A stretch of 64,000 bases of DNA from Agrobacterium arsenijevicii (GTDB lineage: Bacteria; Pseudomonadota; Alphaproteobacteria; Rhizobiales; Rhizobiaceae): NCBI GenBank assembly GCA_000949895.1, contig JWIT01000028.1:1-64000 (forward strand), in the 5' to 3' direction. Below the pieces are notes generated by a model. The model saw nothing but the letters and a program-made list of their open reading frames with translations, made no database searches and was not told the origin of the DNA. The position numbers and the translations under genes are program-made. Shown piece by piece: positions 44,395-53,714 of the stretch (its first letter is position 1; each line of letters begins with the position of its first letter).

Positions 44395-45269
44395 AGCAGA
44401 CTCTCGCGCAGGGCGGCATTGCGTCGCTGCGAGATCGGTATATAGCGGAGTTCGTCGAGGCCGGCCTTGGTGACACGTTCCGCTCCCGAGCGTATCGCGG
44501 CGATGACCCCCTTCGTGACGATGGCGACGATCTCTCCGATCAATCCCCCCGACAGGTTGAATATGCGTCGCGCCAAGCGTTCGCCGGACAGATCCGAAAC
44601 TTTGGCGAGAGGCAAGGCCGCTTCCAGACTGTCGAGGAGCATGAGATACTCCTCGCCATATTGCCAGCGCGGAACAGCTAAAAAGTCAAACCGGCTTGCC
44701 ATCTCGCTGGTGGCATTGATGAAGTCGTAGACGGCCACCTCGCCGATCAGCACCGGAGAAATATCGTACTGGCGCCCGATCCGCCGCAGGAAGGCAAAGA
44801 CAGCCTCGACGTCGCGTGTGCGCCCGCGTAGTGCATTGTGGAATTCGTCGAAGATCAGCATCCTTGGCTTGAGGGTGGCCAGCAGGTGATCAAGTTGCTC
44901 GGCCTTGCGCCCGACATTGTGAAGGTCGCTGCCAGGAGCTCGCAGCGCCTGGAGAATGCTGCCGTAAAAGTGTCCGAGCCCGGCGCCCTCGCGCGTCTGG
45001 ATCATCCATATTCTTTGTTCGGGCGAGTGCCTCAAATGTTCGACAGCGAACCGCTCGGCAATCATCGTCTTGCCATTGGCGTACGGTCCTACCAGCATCA
45101 GACCTTGCGTGCGCAACGATGGTGGTCGCGACAGCAAGTCCTCCAGCCGCCGATGGGCGTGTTGTGCTATCTGATGCCCGATCCATCGCGAAGCACGGAC
45201 ATAGGCGACGCGTTCTTCCACATCACGATCGAGATAGGAGCGCGCATGTTCGAGGAGATGGTTCGCCAT
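44391..45269 (-). CDS. tniB: TniB-family transposition ATPase
   Basis: This 292-residue AAA+ ATPase has Walker A GPYANGKT at residues 61-68, Walker B MLIFDEFHN (D141, E142) and sensor region SRFDFLAVPRW. TniB/TnsC-like ATPases link the transposase to the target DNA and to TniQ. It starts 6 bases after tniA and overlaps tniQ, so the three are one operon. Confidence 0.9.
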   Translation of the reverse strand: MANHLLEHARSYLDRDVEERVAYVRASRWIGHQIAQHAHRRLEDLLSRPPSLRTQGLMLVGPYANGKTMIAERFAVEHLRHSPEQRIWMIQTREGAGLGHFYGSILQALRAPGSDLHNVGRKAEQLDHLLATLKPRMLIFDEFHNALRGRTRDVEAVFAFLRRIGRQYDISPVLIGEVAVYDFINATSEMASRFDFLAVPRWQYGEEYLMLLDSLEAALPLAKVSDLSGERLARRIFNLSGGLIGEIVAIVTKGVIAAIRSGAERVTKAGLDELRYIPISQRRNAALRESLL

Positions 45270-45275
45270 GCCCGG

Positions 45276-46928
45276 TCACCAATCTTCGACCGGAAGCGTG
45301 CGTTTCTGACGGCCTGGATGGCCGGCCGTCGCAGGTTCTTGCTGCTGCATGGCTAAATGGGGCTTTACCGCCGCAGCGGCATGTACGCTGCGAACGGCAT
45401 CGCGCAGTTGGCTCTTGGAAGGTTTCGCCGCCGCCGCAATGCTGGCGATTTCCCGGCGAAACGCCACTTGTTCGACGCTCGAGCGCTGGTTTGTCGTGCG
45501 CCGACGGGCGCGCTCCGCCTCAAATTCCCACAGCGTCAGCGACGTCAGTCGACCATCCCGCCGCTCGACTGGCCGATACTGCCGGGTTTCCGGGTCTCGG
45601 ACGTAGACATGGCTGATGTCGCGGGGATCGTACCGGATCTCCAGTTTTCCAAGCCGGTCGCGTTGCGGAACGAGGACGCCAAGCCAAGGTGCATAATAGT
45701 GCAAGGCGAACATGCTGATGCCCTGCGGCGACAATTGTCTCTCCGTTCCCGGCAGAAACGACAACAACACATGTTGCGGGTCGTCCTCGAAGCGCGGCAA
45801 GACCTCACCGTTCTGCCGCCATTCCGTGATCGGCACCTTCAGCGTCTTGGTATTTTCCTGAAGATTGTGATCGATGACGGCCAGAGCGACGCAACGCTCC
45901 AGATCCCCAAAACTCAGTCGGGCATGCTGACCGGCAGGATATCCGTCACGATCGGCCACCGATCGGCCGGACGAGCCCGGGTAGGTGGCGAGAACCGCGT
46001 TGAGCTTGCCCAGGAGGCGTTCGACCACGCCGCCCTGATGGACCCGGCCGCGATCGCGGTAGCGGATCCGGATGCCAAAGTCATCGCAGCCGCGTTGGAA
46101 CGCGTGCCCCTTGAATTCTTTTGCCGAGTCCGTGACGAGCAGCCGCGGCCGACCGAACATCGGCCACGGGTGATCAAGGTTCCGTGCGGCAAGCCAGGCG
46201 TCCTTGGGGCACATGGCATGGGCGAGGCAAAGCGCGATAGACAGGACCGACGGCTTTTCCAGCGTCAGGCAGAAGCCAAGGATCGATCGTGTCGCAACGT
46301 CAGTGACGATCGTCAGATAGGGGCGACCGACAAACACCCCGCTTGTGTCGACGACCTCCACGAAATTGATATCGGCCGGGGTGTGGTCGATTTGACAGGC
46401 GTCCAGCGGGCGCGCCGCGTGGATGTAACCCGGTCGAGGTTTCAGGCGCAGCAGGTGCTTCGGATTTGCCGATCGCTTCCTGGCTATTTCTTCAGGCCCG
46501 AATAAAGCCGGAATTCGCCGGGCGACAGACACGTAGGACGGTCGGACCAGGCCGGCTTCCTCGCAGCGGGCACGGATTTCGGCAACGACGGGCGCGAGCG
46601 GCGGCGCCTCCAGTGTCAGCCATTGCTCGCGTAACGTCGTGCTGATGATCGCCTCCACTTCGGCCGAAAGCCGCGAGCGCCGGGTTTCGGCAATACGAGG
46701 CAGCAGCGCCGTTACCATGCGGGCAGTGCGATAGCGTGTGAGCAGATTGTAGACATGCCGGGTGGTCAGACGGAGTTCGGCCGCGGCTCGGGCGACAGCT
46801 TCTTGCCTTGGCCCATCGTCATCGAGAACTTTATCCAGTTCACGGGCCGCACGGCGCGCCGCCGACCATTGCTCGTCCGTGACGGTCGGAGCCGCCCCGG
46901 GTGTTCGATCGCGCAATCGCTTTGGCAA
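45276..46928 (-). CDS. tniA: TniA-family DDE transposase
   Basis: This 550-residue transposase has helix-turn-helix region ELRLTTRHVYNLLTRYR and an rve integrase core with catalytic D181 (CQIDHTPAD), D267 (LLVTDSAKEF) and E303 (GGVVERLLGK), giving an exact D-35-E spacing. A Mu-type C-terminal domain follows. All catalytic residues are present, so the enzyme may be active. It is the first gene of the leftward tni operon. Confidence 0.92.
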   Translation of the reverse strand: MPKRLRDRTPGAAPTVTDEQWSAARRAARELDKVLDDDGPRQEAVARAAAELRLTTRHVYNLLTRYRTARMVTALLPRIAETRRSRLSAEVEAIISTTLREQWLTLEAPPLAPVVAEIRARCEEAGLVRPSYVSVARRIPALFGPEEIARKRSANPKHLLRLKPRPGYIHAARPLDACQIDHTPADINFVEVVDTSGVFVGRPYLTIVTDVATRSILGFCLTLEKPSVLSIALCLAHAMCPKDAWLAARNLDHPWPMFGRPRLLVTDSAKEFKGHAFQRGCDDFGIRIRYRDRGRVHQGGVVERLLGKLNAVLATYPGSSGRSVADRDGYPAGQHARLSFGDLERCVALAVIDHNLQENTKTLKVPITEWRQNGEVLPRFEDDPQHVLLSFLPGTERQLSPQGISMFALHYYAPWLGVLVPQRDRLGKLEIRYDPRDISHVYVRDPETRQYRPVERRDGRLTSLTLWEFEAERARRRTTNQRSSVEQVAFRREIASIAAAAKPSKSQLRDAVRSVHAAAAVKPHLAMQQQEPATAGHPGRQKRTLPVEDW

Positions 46929-47014
46929 CGGCAGCTCCCACTGAAATAGTTAGCGGAAAATCGCCTTGTGTTTATCGGCTAAACCTAACGGGGGCATGAC
47001 ATTTTCCAAATTGA

Positions 47015-48088
47015 AATGGCAAAGTAAAACCCACAGCGGAAGATCAGCTCGCGCGTCTCGACGAAATTGTTCGTCGCAGCCCCGTCAGGCAGGGCTTTAC
47101 CGAAAGGTCGCATTTCATCGAGGCGGCCGCCAGCATGTGGGTCGCCGGCGAGCTTGTCCATCTCGATGATCTCGTTCTCCACGATGCAAATCGGGATGTG
47201 CGTACCCCGACCCATGAAGTCACAATCGCACATTCAATCTTGAGGGCGCGGCGGCGCATTGCAAACGCTGACCCCGGCTGGGCGACGAGCAGGGCTGGGG
47301 TCGTAAGCCTCGCGGGGCGATCAGAGGCCTCTACGGAACGGGAAGCGGGAGGGGAGGGGAGTCAGCCATTGCTCGACGAACTGACGTTGAACGATGACGA
47401 AAACGGTTTCGCGGCGGAGCTGGCCGAAATCGATGCCGTTCTGGATCGGTCGACCCGCGTACTCGAAGCGGTGGTAACGGTAGAGGGCAGCAAGGCGGAT
47501 CCTCTGATGGTCGGTGAGCTCGTTGTCCGGGATCCGGGATGGGACGAGGAAGGGCGCCTTTCGGCTTGGAGAGCGGTTCTGGCTCAGGCTGACGCCTTGC
47601 CGACTACCTTGGCGGCCGCAGTGATATGGGACGCATGGGAAAGCATGGAGCCATTGCAGCGGCAGCATTGGCTTGGTACCCAACTCGTGAATTCATATTT
47701 CCGGGTGCGCGGAAAGGTGTCCTCGCACCTGTTTGGCATCTGCTCCGGTCTTAAAGCTGTGCCGCGGGAACGGCGGCGATCACACAATCGCGTATCACGA
47801 GTGCTTGCCGGGCTGGATGCAATGGCGAGCAGCGCTGAACTGGCCATGAAGGAAGTCATTCGGCTGGGACAGGCGAGGGAGCACCTCGAGCGAAAACTGA
47901 AGGGAAAGCGCTCGTCCAGCAGTTTGCCGCGCGTTGTGGACTTGCTGATGACGCGACCGATCGTGTCCTCGTCGATGATAGTCAAGGAATTGAAGGTTAG
48001 CCATCGTGCGGCGCTCGATCTCGTCGCCGAACTCGGCGTTCGGGAAGTGACGGGGAGAGGAAGCTTCCGTGCATGGGGTGTGATTTGA
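47015..48088 (+). pseudogene. 5'-truncated DUF1612/RHE_PE00001-family gene
   Basis: From 47039 the frame reads EDQLARLDEIVRRSPVRQGF and continues without break through ELVHLDDLVLHDANRDVR and PTHEVTIAHSILRARRR to a C-terminal helix-turn-helix (VVDLLMTRPIVSSSMIVKEL). Family members begin about 15-25 residues earlier with a start codon; here an in-frame stop lies at 47012 and no usable start occurs before ATG 47135. The missing start coincides with the proposed transposon end, so the gene was probably truncated by the element. A shorter product of 317 residues from 47135 is possible. Confidence 0.7.
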
Positions 48089-48268
48089 TGTGAAGGCGGC
48101 AAACATGGTCGGTGCGAGAATTGAACGAATTGAGGCGGTCGCGTCCTCGCGCGTTTAGATGTTTCTGGTCATAGAATTCCTTTTGTTTCGCGGCTCATTC
48201 GTGGCGACGCATGTCGCAAACGACACGCATTCGCCGCCGTAAAAATCCGCAGGAGAGGGCGGCAACGT

Positions 48269-50779
48269 TCATTTGAACTCAGTTAAATAGATCGTCTTGA
48301 TGCCGTCCGGCGTTAGGCCAGTACGACGCAATTCAGCCTCACAGCGCTCTTGAAGAGCCTCCCTGTCTCCGGGTTGCCCAATTAGATAGACATAGAGATT
48401 GCGGACCGCTCCGACGAGCTTTGTCACTTCCTCCAATTTGAGGGCGTACGTTCCCTGGGTGCTTGCTTTCCGATCGGCGATGGGCTCCGGAAGCGCCGAA
48501 ACCCGCAAAGACTGCCTTCCGGGATAGCATCGCCTGAACCATTGCTCGGCTTCTAGGAGTTGAGCATGGTCGTTCTTGTAGAGCGGGTTGTCCTTCTCCT
48601 TGTCGCTTTTGGCTTCTATGACGAAATCGAACAAACCGCTCGTTCGCCACAAAACATCAGGCCCTGTTTTGTGCACTGCTTCCGGCCGCTCGGCGTCAAA
48701 ACCAAGATATGCTCCAAGGTTCTTTAACGCTTCCTCATATTGGAAAGGGGAGGCGTCGGGCACTAAAGCCGAGACCGCTTCGTTATAAGCAGGAATGAGC
48801 GATCCACGACGTTGATATTCGAGGATTCGGCTAACAATCGCCATGGATTGTGGACCAGCCATTGGTCGCGGAATGTAGGCCGGTCGGATGCGAGGTGGGA
48901 TATGGTTGTTGTTGGTTGCGAAAGCTGACGTCTGAAGTCGCTGACCTTTGTGATCATCATTCATATGGAAAGCGATGCGAGCTGCCAACGAGGAAAGCCA
49001 TGCCCTTCTCTGACCATCCTGGGCAAGGTCTGGTGAGGAAATCAGGTGTTCGAGTTCTTGAATGGCGCTTTCATACTGTCCCACTCTTTCCAGCCGGAAA
49101 GCCCTGCGCTCAGCACCGGCGACCTTCAGCGACAGTTCGTCGATCCCCGGGGGCCGGGTGGCGGCTGCCAACTCTGACGCATGGTAGGCAACCCAATCCG
49201 GATCCCTGTTCAAACACTTGAGCATCGTTTCGCCAATTTCCTGATAGCTGGCGACAGCCTCACTCACTTCCTGTCCCACGTTGAGTTGTACTCGGCTGCT
49301 CGCGGTCAGATGCTCAAGGTTCTTCTTGCGTCCGATCCATGCAACCAAATCGCTTCCCGTCAGGACGACCACGCAGAAATCGCCGCCCCCCCTAGAGCCG
49401 CGCCCTAGGCCCTGCTCGATCCGCTGGGCCAACAACGAGTTGACCGCGGAATCTGCAAGAACACTCGTCCGAAACATATCGTAGTCGGTCGTACCCTGTG
49501 GCAGGCCATCCATAATCAGCAGGCGGCAAGACTGACCAGCCAAATCAATGCCGTCGTACCGGTTAGCAAGAACGATCGGACCCTTGAACGATCCGGCCTG
49601 CATATCTTTTATACGGTGGCTAACCGCTTCACTTGTCTCTGGATATTCCGCAGTATCCAACCATCCTTTGGCAACGGTCCCGGACGGCGCCAAAATCGCG
49701 ACGCCGGCGTAACCGGCAATCCATTTCGCGATCTGTTTAACCATCGGTGTGATAGCGACATTGCCGAGCGGCATCAGCTCGGGCACCAAGATCATGCGCT
49801 CGCCTACACCCGCGAGCGATGAAGACTGAATCGGTCTGCCAACTGCAGCAGGGGAGGCACCGAATGTGCGAACAATCTCGCTGTCGTCCGAAATCGTAGC
49901 AGACATGTAGATCCGGCGTTTAGCGTCATCGAACGTCGGAAGAAGATCAACCGGCGGAAAGGTGGGGGTGATCGTCACCGATTTGCGGCTGAAGAGGCAG
50001 TGGCACATGGCCAGATTGTCACGTAGGAGAGGCCATATGTAGGGATCGACGCCCTCGACATGCTGTGAAAGAAATTCCCGAACTTCGGGGACCTTGGACA
50101 GCCAAGCCCAGCTGGGGACCTCGATCACGCCGAAGTCCTTCCCCCTCGTGATGTCAGCAAAGGCGCCGCCTCGTCCGACCTCGTCGAACGCGCCCCTGAA
50201 ACGATCCGCCATCTCCTGATAGACCTCGAGGTGGTCTTTCGATGTGATCGTCAGGCTGAATGCTTTACGAACAGAGGAAAGCGCGACGTGCGCGTCGTCT
50301 AAGATGATGCCTCCGACTTTCACTGCCGGTTTGGCGGAACCTCGAACACCAAATTTGCTGCGACCACTGAAAAGGCTCTCGTAGGCCCCCACGAGAACGG
50401 CGTTACCATCAAGAAACTCGGAGGCTAAAGGCTGCCCCCTCGTGTAGGGCACCGCGCGGATTCCATATTCAGTCGCTTTGGCAATAACCTGTTCGACGAG
50501 CTGGGTAGTTGGTGCGAGATAAAGAACGGGTTCACCGAGTTCATTCATGGTTGATTGTGCCATGAGAAGCGCAACCAGGGTCTTTCCTCCCCCCGTATGC
50601 AGTTTTACAACGACATCCTTGTCGTTTCTCCGGGATGGATACCAAGCATCGAGAGCTTCGGCTTGGCTAACATAAAGGTCATTGATCCCGACGGCTTTCG
50701 GCAGGGAATGAAAGATATCTCGTGGGGCGACGGGCTTCGGCTTTGCCTTGTCCTCGCGAAGCTTTTTGAAATCGACCAC
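48269..50779 (-). CDS. DEAD/DEAH-type helicase fused to PD-(D/E)XK nuclease domain
   Basis: This 836-residue protein has helicase motifs: Q-motif YVSQAEALDAW, Walker A HTGGGKT (61-67), DDAH box (161-164) in place of DEAH, motif III MSAT, and motif VI EQGLGRGSRGG. About residues 540-690 are helical. The C-terminal part carries GPDVLW (D708), FDFVIEAKS (E722, K724) and Q740, the order and spacing of a PD-(D/E)XK active site. The GTG at 50779 follows GGGGG. It lies 202 bp after an HExxH protease-like gene on the same strand. The arrangement fits anti-phage or plasmid-defence proteins, but I do not recognise a named system. Confidence 0.85.
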   Translation of the reverse strand: MVDFKKLREDKAKPKPVAPRDIFHSLPKAVGINDLYVSQAEALDAWYPSRRNDKDVVVKLHTGGGKTLVALLMAQSTMNELGEPVLYLAPTTQLVEQVIAKATEYGIRAVPYTRGQPLASEFLDGNAVLVGAYESLFSGRSKFGVRGSAKPAVKVGGIILDDAHVALSSVRKAFSLTITSKDHLEVYQEMADRFRGAFDEVGRGGAFADITRGKDFGVIEVPSWAWLSKVPEVREFLSQHVEGVDPYIWPLLRDNLAMCHCLFSRKSVTITPTFPPVDLLPTFDDAKRRIYMSATISDDSEIVRTFGASPAAVGRPIQSSSLAGVGERMILVPELMPLGNVAITPMVKQIAKWIAGYAGVAILAPSGTVAKGWLDTAEYPETSEAVSHRIKDMQAGSFKGPIVLANRYDGIDLAGQSCRLLIMDGLPQGTTDYDMFRTSVLADSAVNSLLAQRIEQGLGRGSRGGGDFCVVVLTGSDLVAWIGRKKNLEHLTASSRVQLNVGQEVSEAVASYQEIGETMLKCLNRDPDWVAYHASELAAATRPPGIDELSLKVAGAERRAFRLERVGQYESAIQELEHLISSPDLAQDGQRRAWLSSLAARIAFHMNDDHKGQRLQTSAFATNNNHIPPRIRPAYIPRPMAGPQSMAIVSRILEYQRRGSLIPAYNEAVSALVPDASPFQYEEALKNLGAYLGFDAERPEAVHKTGPDVLWRTSGLFDFVIEAKSDKEKDNPLYKNDHAQLLEAEQWFRRCYPGRQSLRVSALPEPIADRKASTQGTYALKLEEVTKLVGAVRNLYVYLIGQPGDREALQERCEAELRRTGLTPDGIKTIYLTEFK

Positions 50780-50981
50780 CTCTTGCCCCCCATTTTACCG
50801 ACAGTTCTGCTTTAACAGATGTATGCCCAAGAGAGAGGCATTGAAAATACCTACTACTTAGAAAGACGTGTTGCAGGTTATTTTTTCGGCGGGCGTTACT
50901 GACGCCTAACGATATGGCAGGAGCAGGATGACAAACCATGTTTTCTGCATCCACTAATTCACAGACGTCCAAGGTTGAAAG

Positions 50982-52169
50982 TCAGAAATCAATTCTGTCC
51001 TCTCGCATTTCACCACCAAGGCCAAATAAATACATGGAGCCATAAAATGACAACAGATCGCTCCGCGGCGCACCGTCGATTCGTTGTGTTAGCGCCTCGG
51101 CCACCACGCCGACGTGCTTTACGAGTGCGTCCAGATGTTGCTTTGTTGGTTGGTTCCTATCTCCAAGCGCTGCCTTCAGCGCATACAGCCGTTCAAGCGG
51201 CGCTGGATGGGTCTCGGATACCGAAAACCGAGGTATGTCGAGAAATCGGGAGCCCAAAAGTTCAATTAAGTGGAGGAAGAGAAATATGTGATAGGCGCCG
51301 TTGGAAAGGCGGAGTTTTGCATCTTTATCCGACCCGATGGCTGTAATCGCGTGGAGGTCAGCACTGAATTCTAGATCGTGGTTATAGGTTTTTAGATCCT
51401 CCAGATTTTCGGTCGAAGATGCTTCTTCCATATGACCTAGAAGCAAATGACTAAACTCATGCCCGAATGTGAATTCGAGCATGTCGTCTACATCGCGCTT
51501 GATAGCAGCGTCCACACTCGCTGGAAGTTTAGCTCGCGGATCGATGTCAAAGTCCTGGGCTTCTGACCCTATCATCGTCCGCAGGGCGATTAAGGCTGCA
51601 TCAATCCGGTCGCCCATCGGAAATTCATAGTGTGCGCCATGAAAACATACAGTCATGAAATAGAGGAAGTAGCGCAACGCTTCGGAGACGATGATCACCT
51701 CGCCTACCAGGGATTTTAAGCAAGCCGCGTTCACTTCCAGGGTTGGGACGTAGCCATATGGGATTGAGCGAGCGGATTTTCGTAAGGCCTTCGGCAGTCG
51801 CTCAAGATAGCGTCTCGGAGCCAAATTGACGGTTTCGTAATAGGACGTCAGAGTCCAAGGGCGACCGTTCTGCTGGAATGCACGCTTCCGGTGGGCAAGC
51901 ACCCTCGTAACTCGAGGAGAATCGGCAACGGAGTTAGCCCGAATTCGCAGCAAGTAGTCATGCGCGCTTCTCAACGACCTCAGCCGGAGAATCTCATTCT
52001 TAGAGCAGAAGGGCGCATAAACCAGTTCTTCGTTGCTGAGATCTGGATCGCGTGGTTCGATCCCTGTGACGTAGAACTCGCCACGTTCATCGCCGATGAT
52101 GAAACCATTCGCGGCGCGGCGCGCTCCGGGAAATTCCTTCAGCCATTTCCGTATTTCGTGCTCTTCCAT
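50982..52169 (-). CDS. M48-like zinc metalloprotease, cytoplasmic
   Basis: The 395-residue protein has the zinc motif HEFSH (H237, E238, H241) and a third-ligand motif EFSADLH (E267, D271), then THPAPLERL (near residue 320), a trio like that of M48 peptidases. There is no signal peptide and no clear membrane helix, unlike most M48 enzymes. The N-terminal 200 residues match nothing I know. It is transcribed toward the helicase-nuclease gene and divergent from an Xre-RES operon. The active site looks intact. Confidence 0.75.
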   Translation of the reverse strand: MEEHEIRKWLKEFPGARRAANGFIIGDERGEFYVTGIEPRDPDLSNEELVYAPFCSKNEILRLRSLRSAHDYLLRIRANSVADSPRVTRVLAHRKRAFQQNGRPWTLTSYYETVNLAPRRYLERLPKALRKSARSIPYGYVPTLEVNAACLKSLVGEVIIVSEALRYFLYFMTVCFHGAHYEFPMGDRIDAALIALRTMIGSEAQDFDIDPRAKLPASVDAAIKRDVDDMLEFTFGHEFSHLLLGHMEEASSTENLEDLKTYNHDLEFSADLHAITAIGSDKDAKLRLSNGAYHIFLFLHLIELLGSRFLDIPRFSVSETHPAPLERLYALKAALGDRNQPTKQHLDALVKHVGVVAEALTQRIDGAPRSDLLSFYGSMYLFGLGGEMREDRIDF

Positions 52170-52402
52170 TGCGAAACGACAACCCTCGTGCCAAGTAGAA
52201 AAATACGCAAACTAAAAAGTCCGATAGTAATACGCGAATAAGCCTAACTGCCCGTCTGTAAATCAGGTCGATAAAAAGAGGGAAAGTTTGCCATCAAATC
52301 TCTAAGGGCCTCAGTGCTGGCCGCTCCCGAATCTGAGGGCAACAATCTGGACAAATCGGACAATCCGCATTATCTTGGCTGTAGTCAAGAAGGAAGACGA
52401 AG

Positions 52403-53119
52403 ATGGTTGCTGTCACCCGTAAAACGCAGATGGGCGCAAAGCTAGAAGTCAATCCAGCTGCGGTAGCCGATGTTCTCAAGGTTCTGGCCCGACACAATCC
52501 AGGCCTTTCAAAGCCGGCTCTTGCAGCGACTGGCAGGGTCATGGCCGTGGTCTCTGCGGTAGCAGCGCGCCTTTCTGTCGAGCAACAGCGTCGGATTGCC
52601 GACGACGAAACGGAACTCGCCCATATTGTGGAAGCCGCCGTCGCCGAACTGGCTGCGAAGCCAGGTCATGTGCTCGCGGAGGTATCGGTCGAAAAACCTG
52701 TGGAGGTCAGCCGAGGTGGTGGTCTGGGGCAATCGGTAGACATTGAGGAAGGGCGCCGCAGGCTCGACGAATTTGCGACGCCAACCCGCATCGAAGACTG
52801 GGCCGGTCCGGTCGCCGGTCCGGGCGATATCGAGAAGAAGTTCGGCACGAAGCGATCGACCCTGCACGACTGGCACAAGCGCGGAGCTGTCGTCGGTCTG
52901 CTCAGGGGCGAGCGAAAGCATGTCTTTCCCCTGGCTCAGTTTGTGGATGGCCGGCCGGTCGAGGGCATGCCTCAGGTCACCAAAATCATCCGCAATCCGC
53001 GTGTAGCGTGGCAATGGTTGATCCAGCCGAAGCCAAGCATAGGCGGAACGCCGCTCGACAATCTCAAGATGGGCAATCTGGACGAAGTTCTGGATGCAGC
53101 TGAGCGCGATTTTGGTTGA
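52403..53119 (+). CDS. Xre/MbcA/ParS-type antitoxin
   Basis: The 238-residue protein's C-terminal part (RNPRVAWQWLIQPKPSIGG then TPLDNLKMGNLDEVLDAAER) is the toxin-binding domain of RES-Xre systems. A helix-turn-helix-like segment (DIEKKFGTKRSTLHDWHKRG) lies upstream. The first 100 residues are extra compared with ordinary Xre antitoxins of about 140. It is followed after 8 bases by a RES toxin. It probably neutralises the toxin and represses the operon. Confidence 0.88.
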   Translation: MVAVTRKTQMGAKLEVNPAAVADVLKVLARHNPGLSKPALAATGRVMAVVSAVAARLSVEQQRRIADDETELAHIVEAAVAELAAKPGHVLAEVSVEKPVEVSRGGGLGQSVDIEEGRRRLDEFATPTRIEDWAGPVAGPGDIEKKFGTKRSTLHDWHKRGAVVGLLRGERKHVFPLAQFVDGRPVEGMPQVTKIIRNPRVAWQWLIQPKPSIGGTPLDNLKMGNLDEVLDAAERDFG

Positions 53120-53127
53120 GCTGAATC

Positions 53128-53712
53128 GTGAAACTTGATCCCCAAACGGTTCGGGAGCTCGCGCTTGCCTTTCTCCCGCAATCTTATGTCCGCATTATAC
53201 CTGTAGCCCACATGTCGACCCCGCTTGGCATGGGTTTCGGCCAATCGCGATTCTCGAGCCCCAACCAGATGTTCCGACTGCTTTATGCCGCATATGATCT
53301 CGCGACCGCGATTGCGGAGACGATTGTGCGCGACCGCTTCGAGGGGACCCAGGAGCGAGTGCTGGATGAGAGCGAAATCGAGGACTGGTCGGTCACTGAG
53401 GTGACGGCCACGGATGCTCTCATTCTTCTCGACCTGCGCACGACCGGCCTCCTGAGGTTGGGCGTCAGCACGGACGCAGCCCGGGGCAAGGAACATCAGG
53501 AAGGGCAGAGACTGAGCGAGTCGATCTTTCGATCCTATGCTGTCGATGGATTGCTCTATTCCTCACGCCTCACGGCGGCAGATTGCGTGGCGGTCTACGA
53601 TCGAGCTGTCGGTGAGAAACTTGTCGCCTCTCCGGCGGTCGAGTTGGTTCGTCAAGCCGACCTGATACCCGCCCTGCGGTCTATCGGGGTGTCGATCCGG
53701 GCTGGGCGTTAG
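53128..53712 (+). CDS. RES-domain toxin
   Basis: The 194-residue protein has the RES family residues in RFSSPNQMFRLLY, AETIVRDRFEGTQ and GLLYSSRL (Arg, Glu, Ser). RES toxins degrade NAD+ by phosphorolysis and stop growth. It starts 8 bases after the antitoxin and its stop is 2 bases before the next gene, so three genes are transcribed together. Nothing suggests inactivation. Confidence 0.88.
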   Translation: MKLDPQTVRELALAFLPQSYVRIIPVAHMSTPLGMGFGQSRFSSPNQMFRLLYAAYDLATAIAETIVRDRFEGTQERVLDESEIEDWSVTEVTATDALILLDLRTTGLLRLGVSTDAARGKEHQEGQRLSESIFRSYAVDGLLYSSRLTAADCVAVYDRAVGEKLVASPAVELVRQADLIPALRSIGVSIRAGR

Positions 53713-53714
53713 GC

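Larger units (their letters stand above)
43341..47035. mobile_element. tniA-tniB-tniQ transposon (ends tentative)
   Basis: A three-gene module of the Tn5053/Tn7-like class occupies this stretch. Possible termini are tgttgtctctaag at 43341 and, read inward from 47035, tgtgggttttactttgcc; they share TGT and about 12 of 17 bases with one gap. Motifs of the form ggaaaatc occur near both ends (43360-43369, 43401-43410 inverted, 46957 region, 47003-47009 inverted) and may be transposase sites. No matching target duplication was found, and the right side abuts a truncated gene. Confidence 0.5.

Noticed and set aside
45357-46505. Rightward 382-codon open frame within tniA
   Set aside because: It is antisense to the intact D-35-E transposase.
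43344-47001. TGTC...GACA as transposon termini
   Set aside because: Both ends start TGTC, but the following bases do not match and flanking 5-mers differ (gttgt and ttttc).
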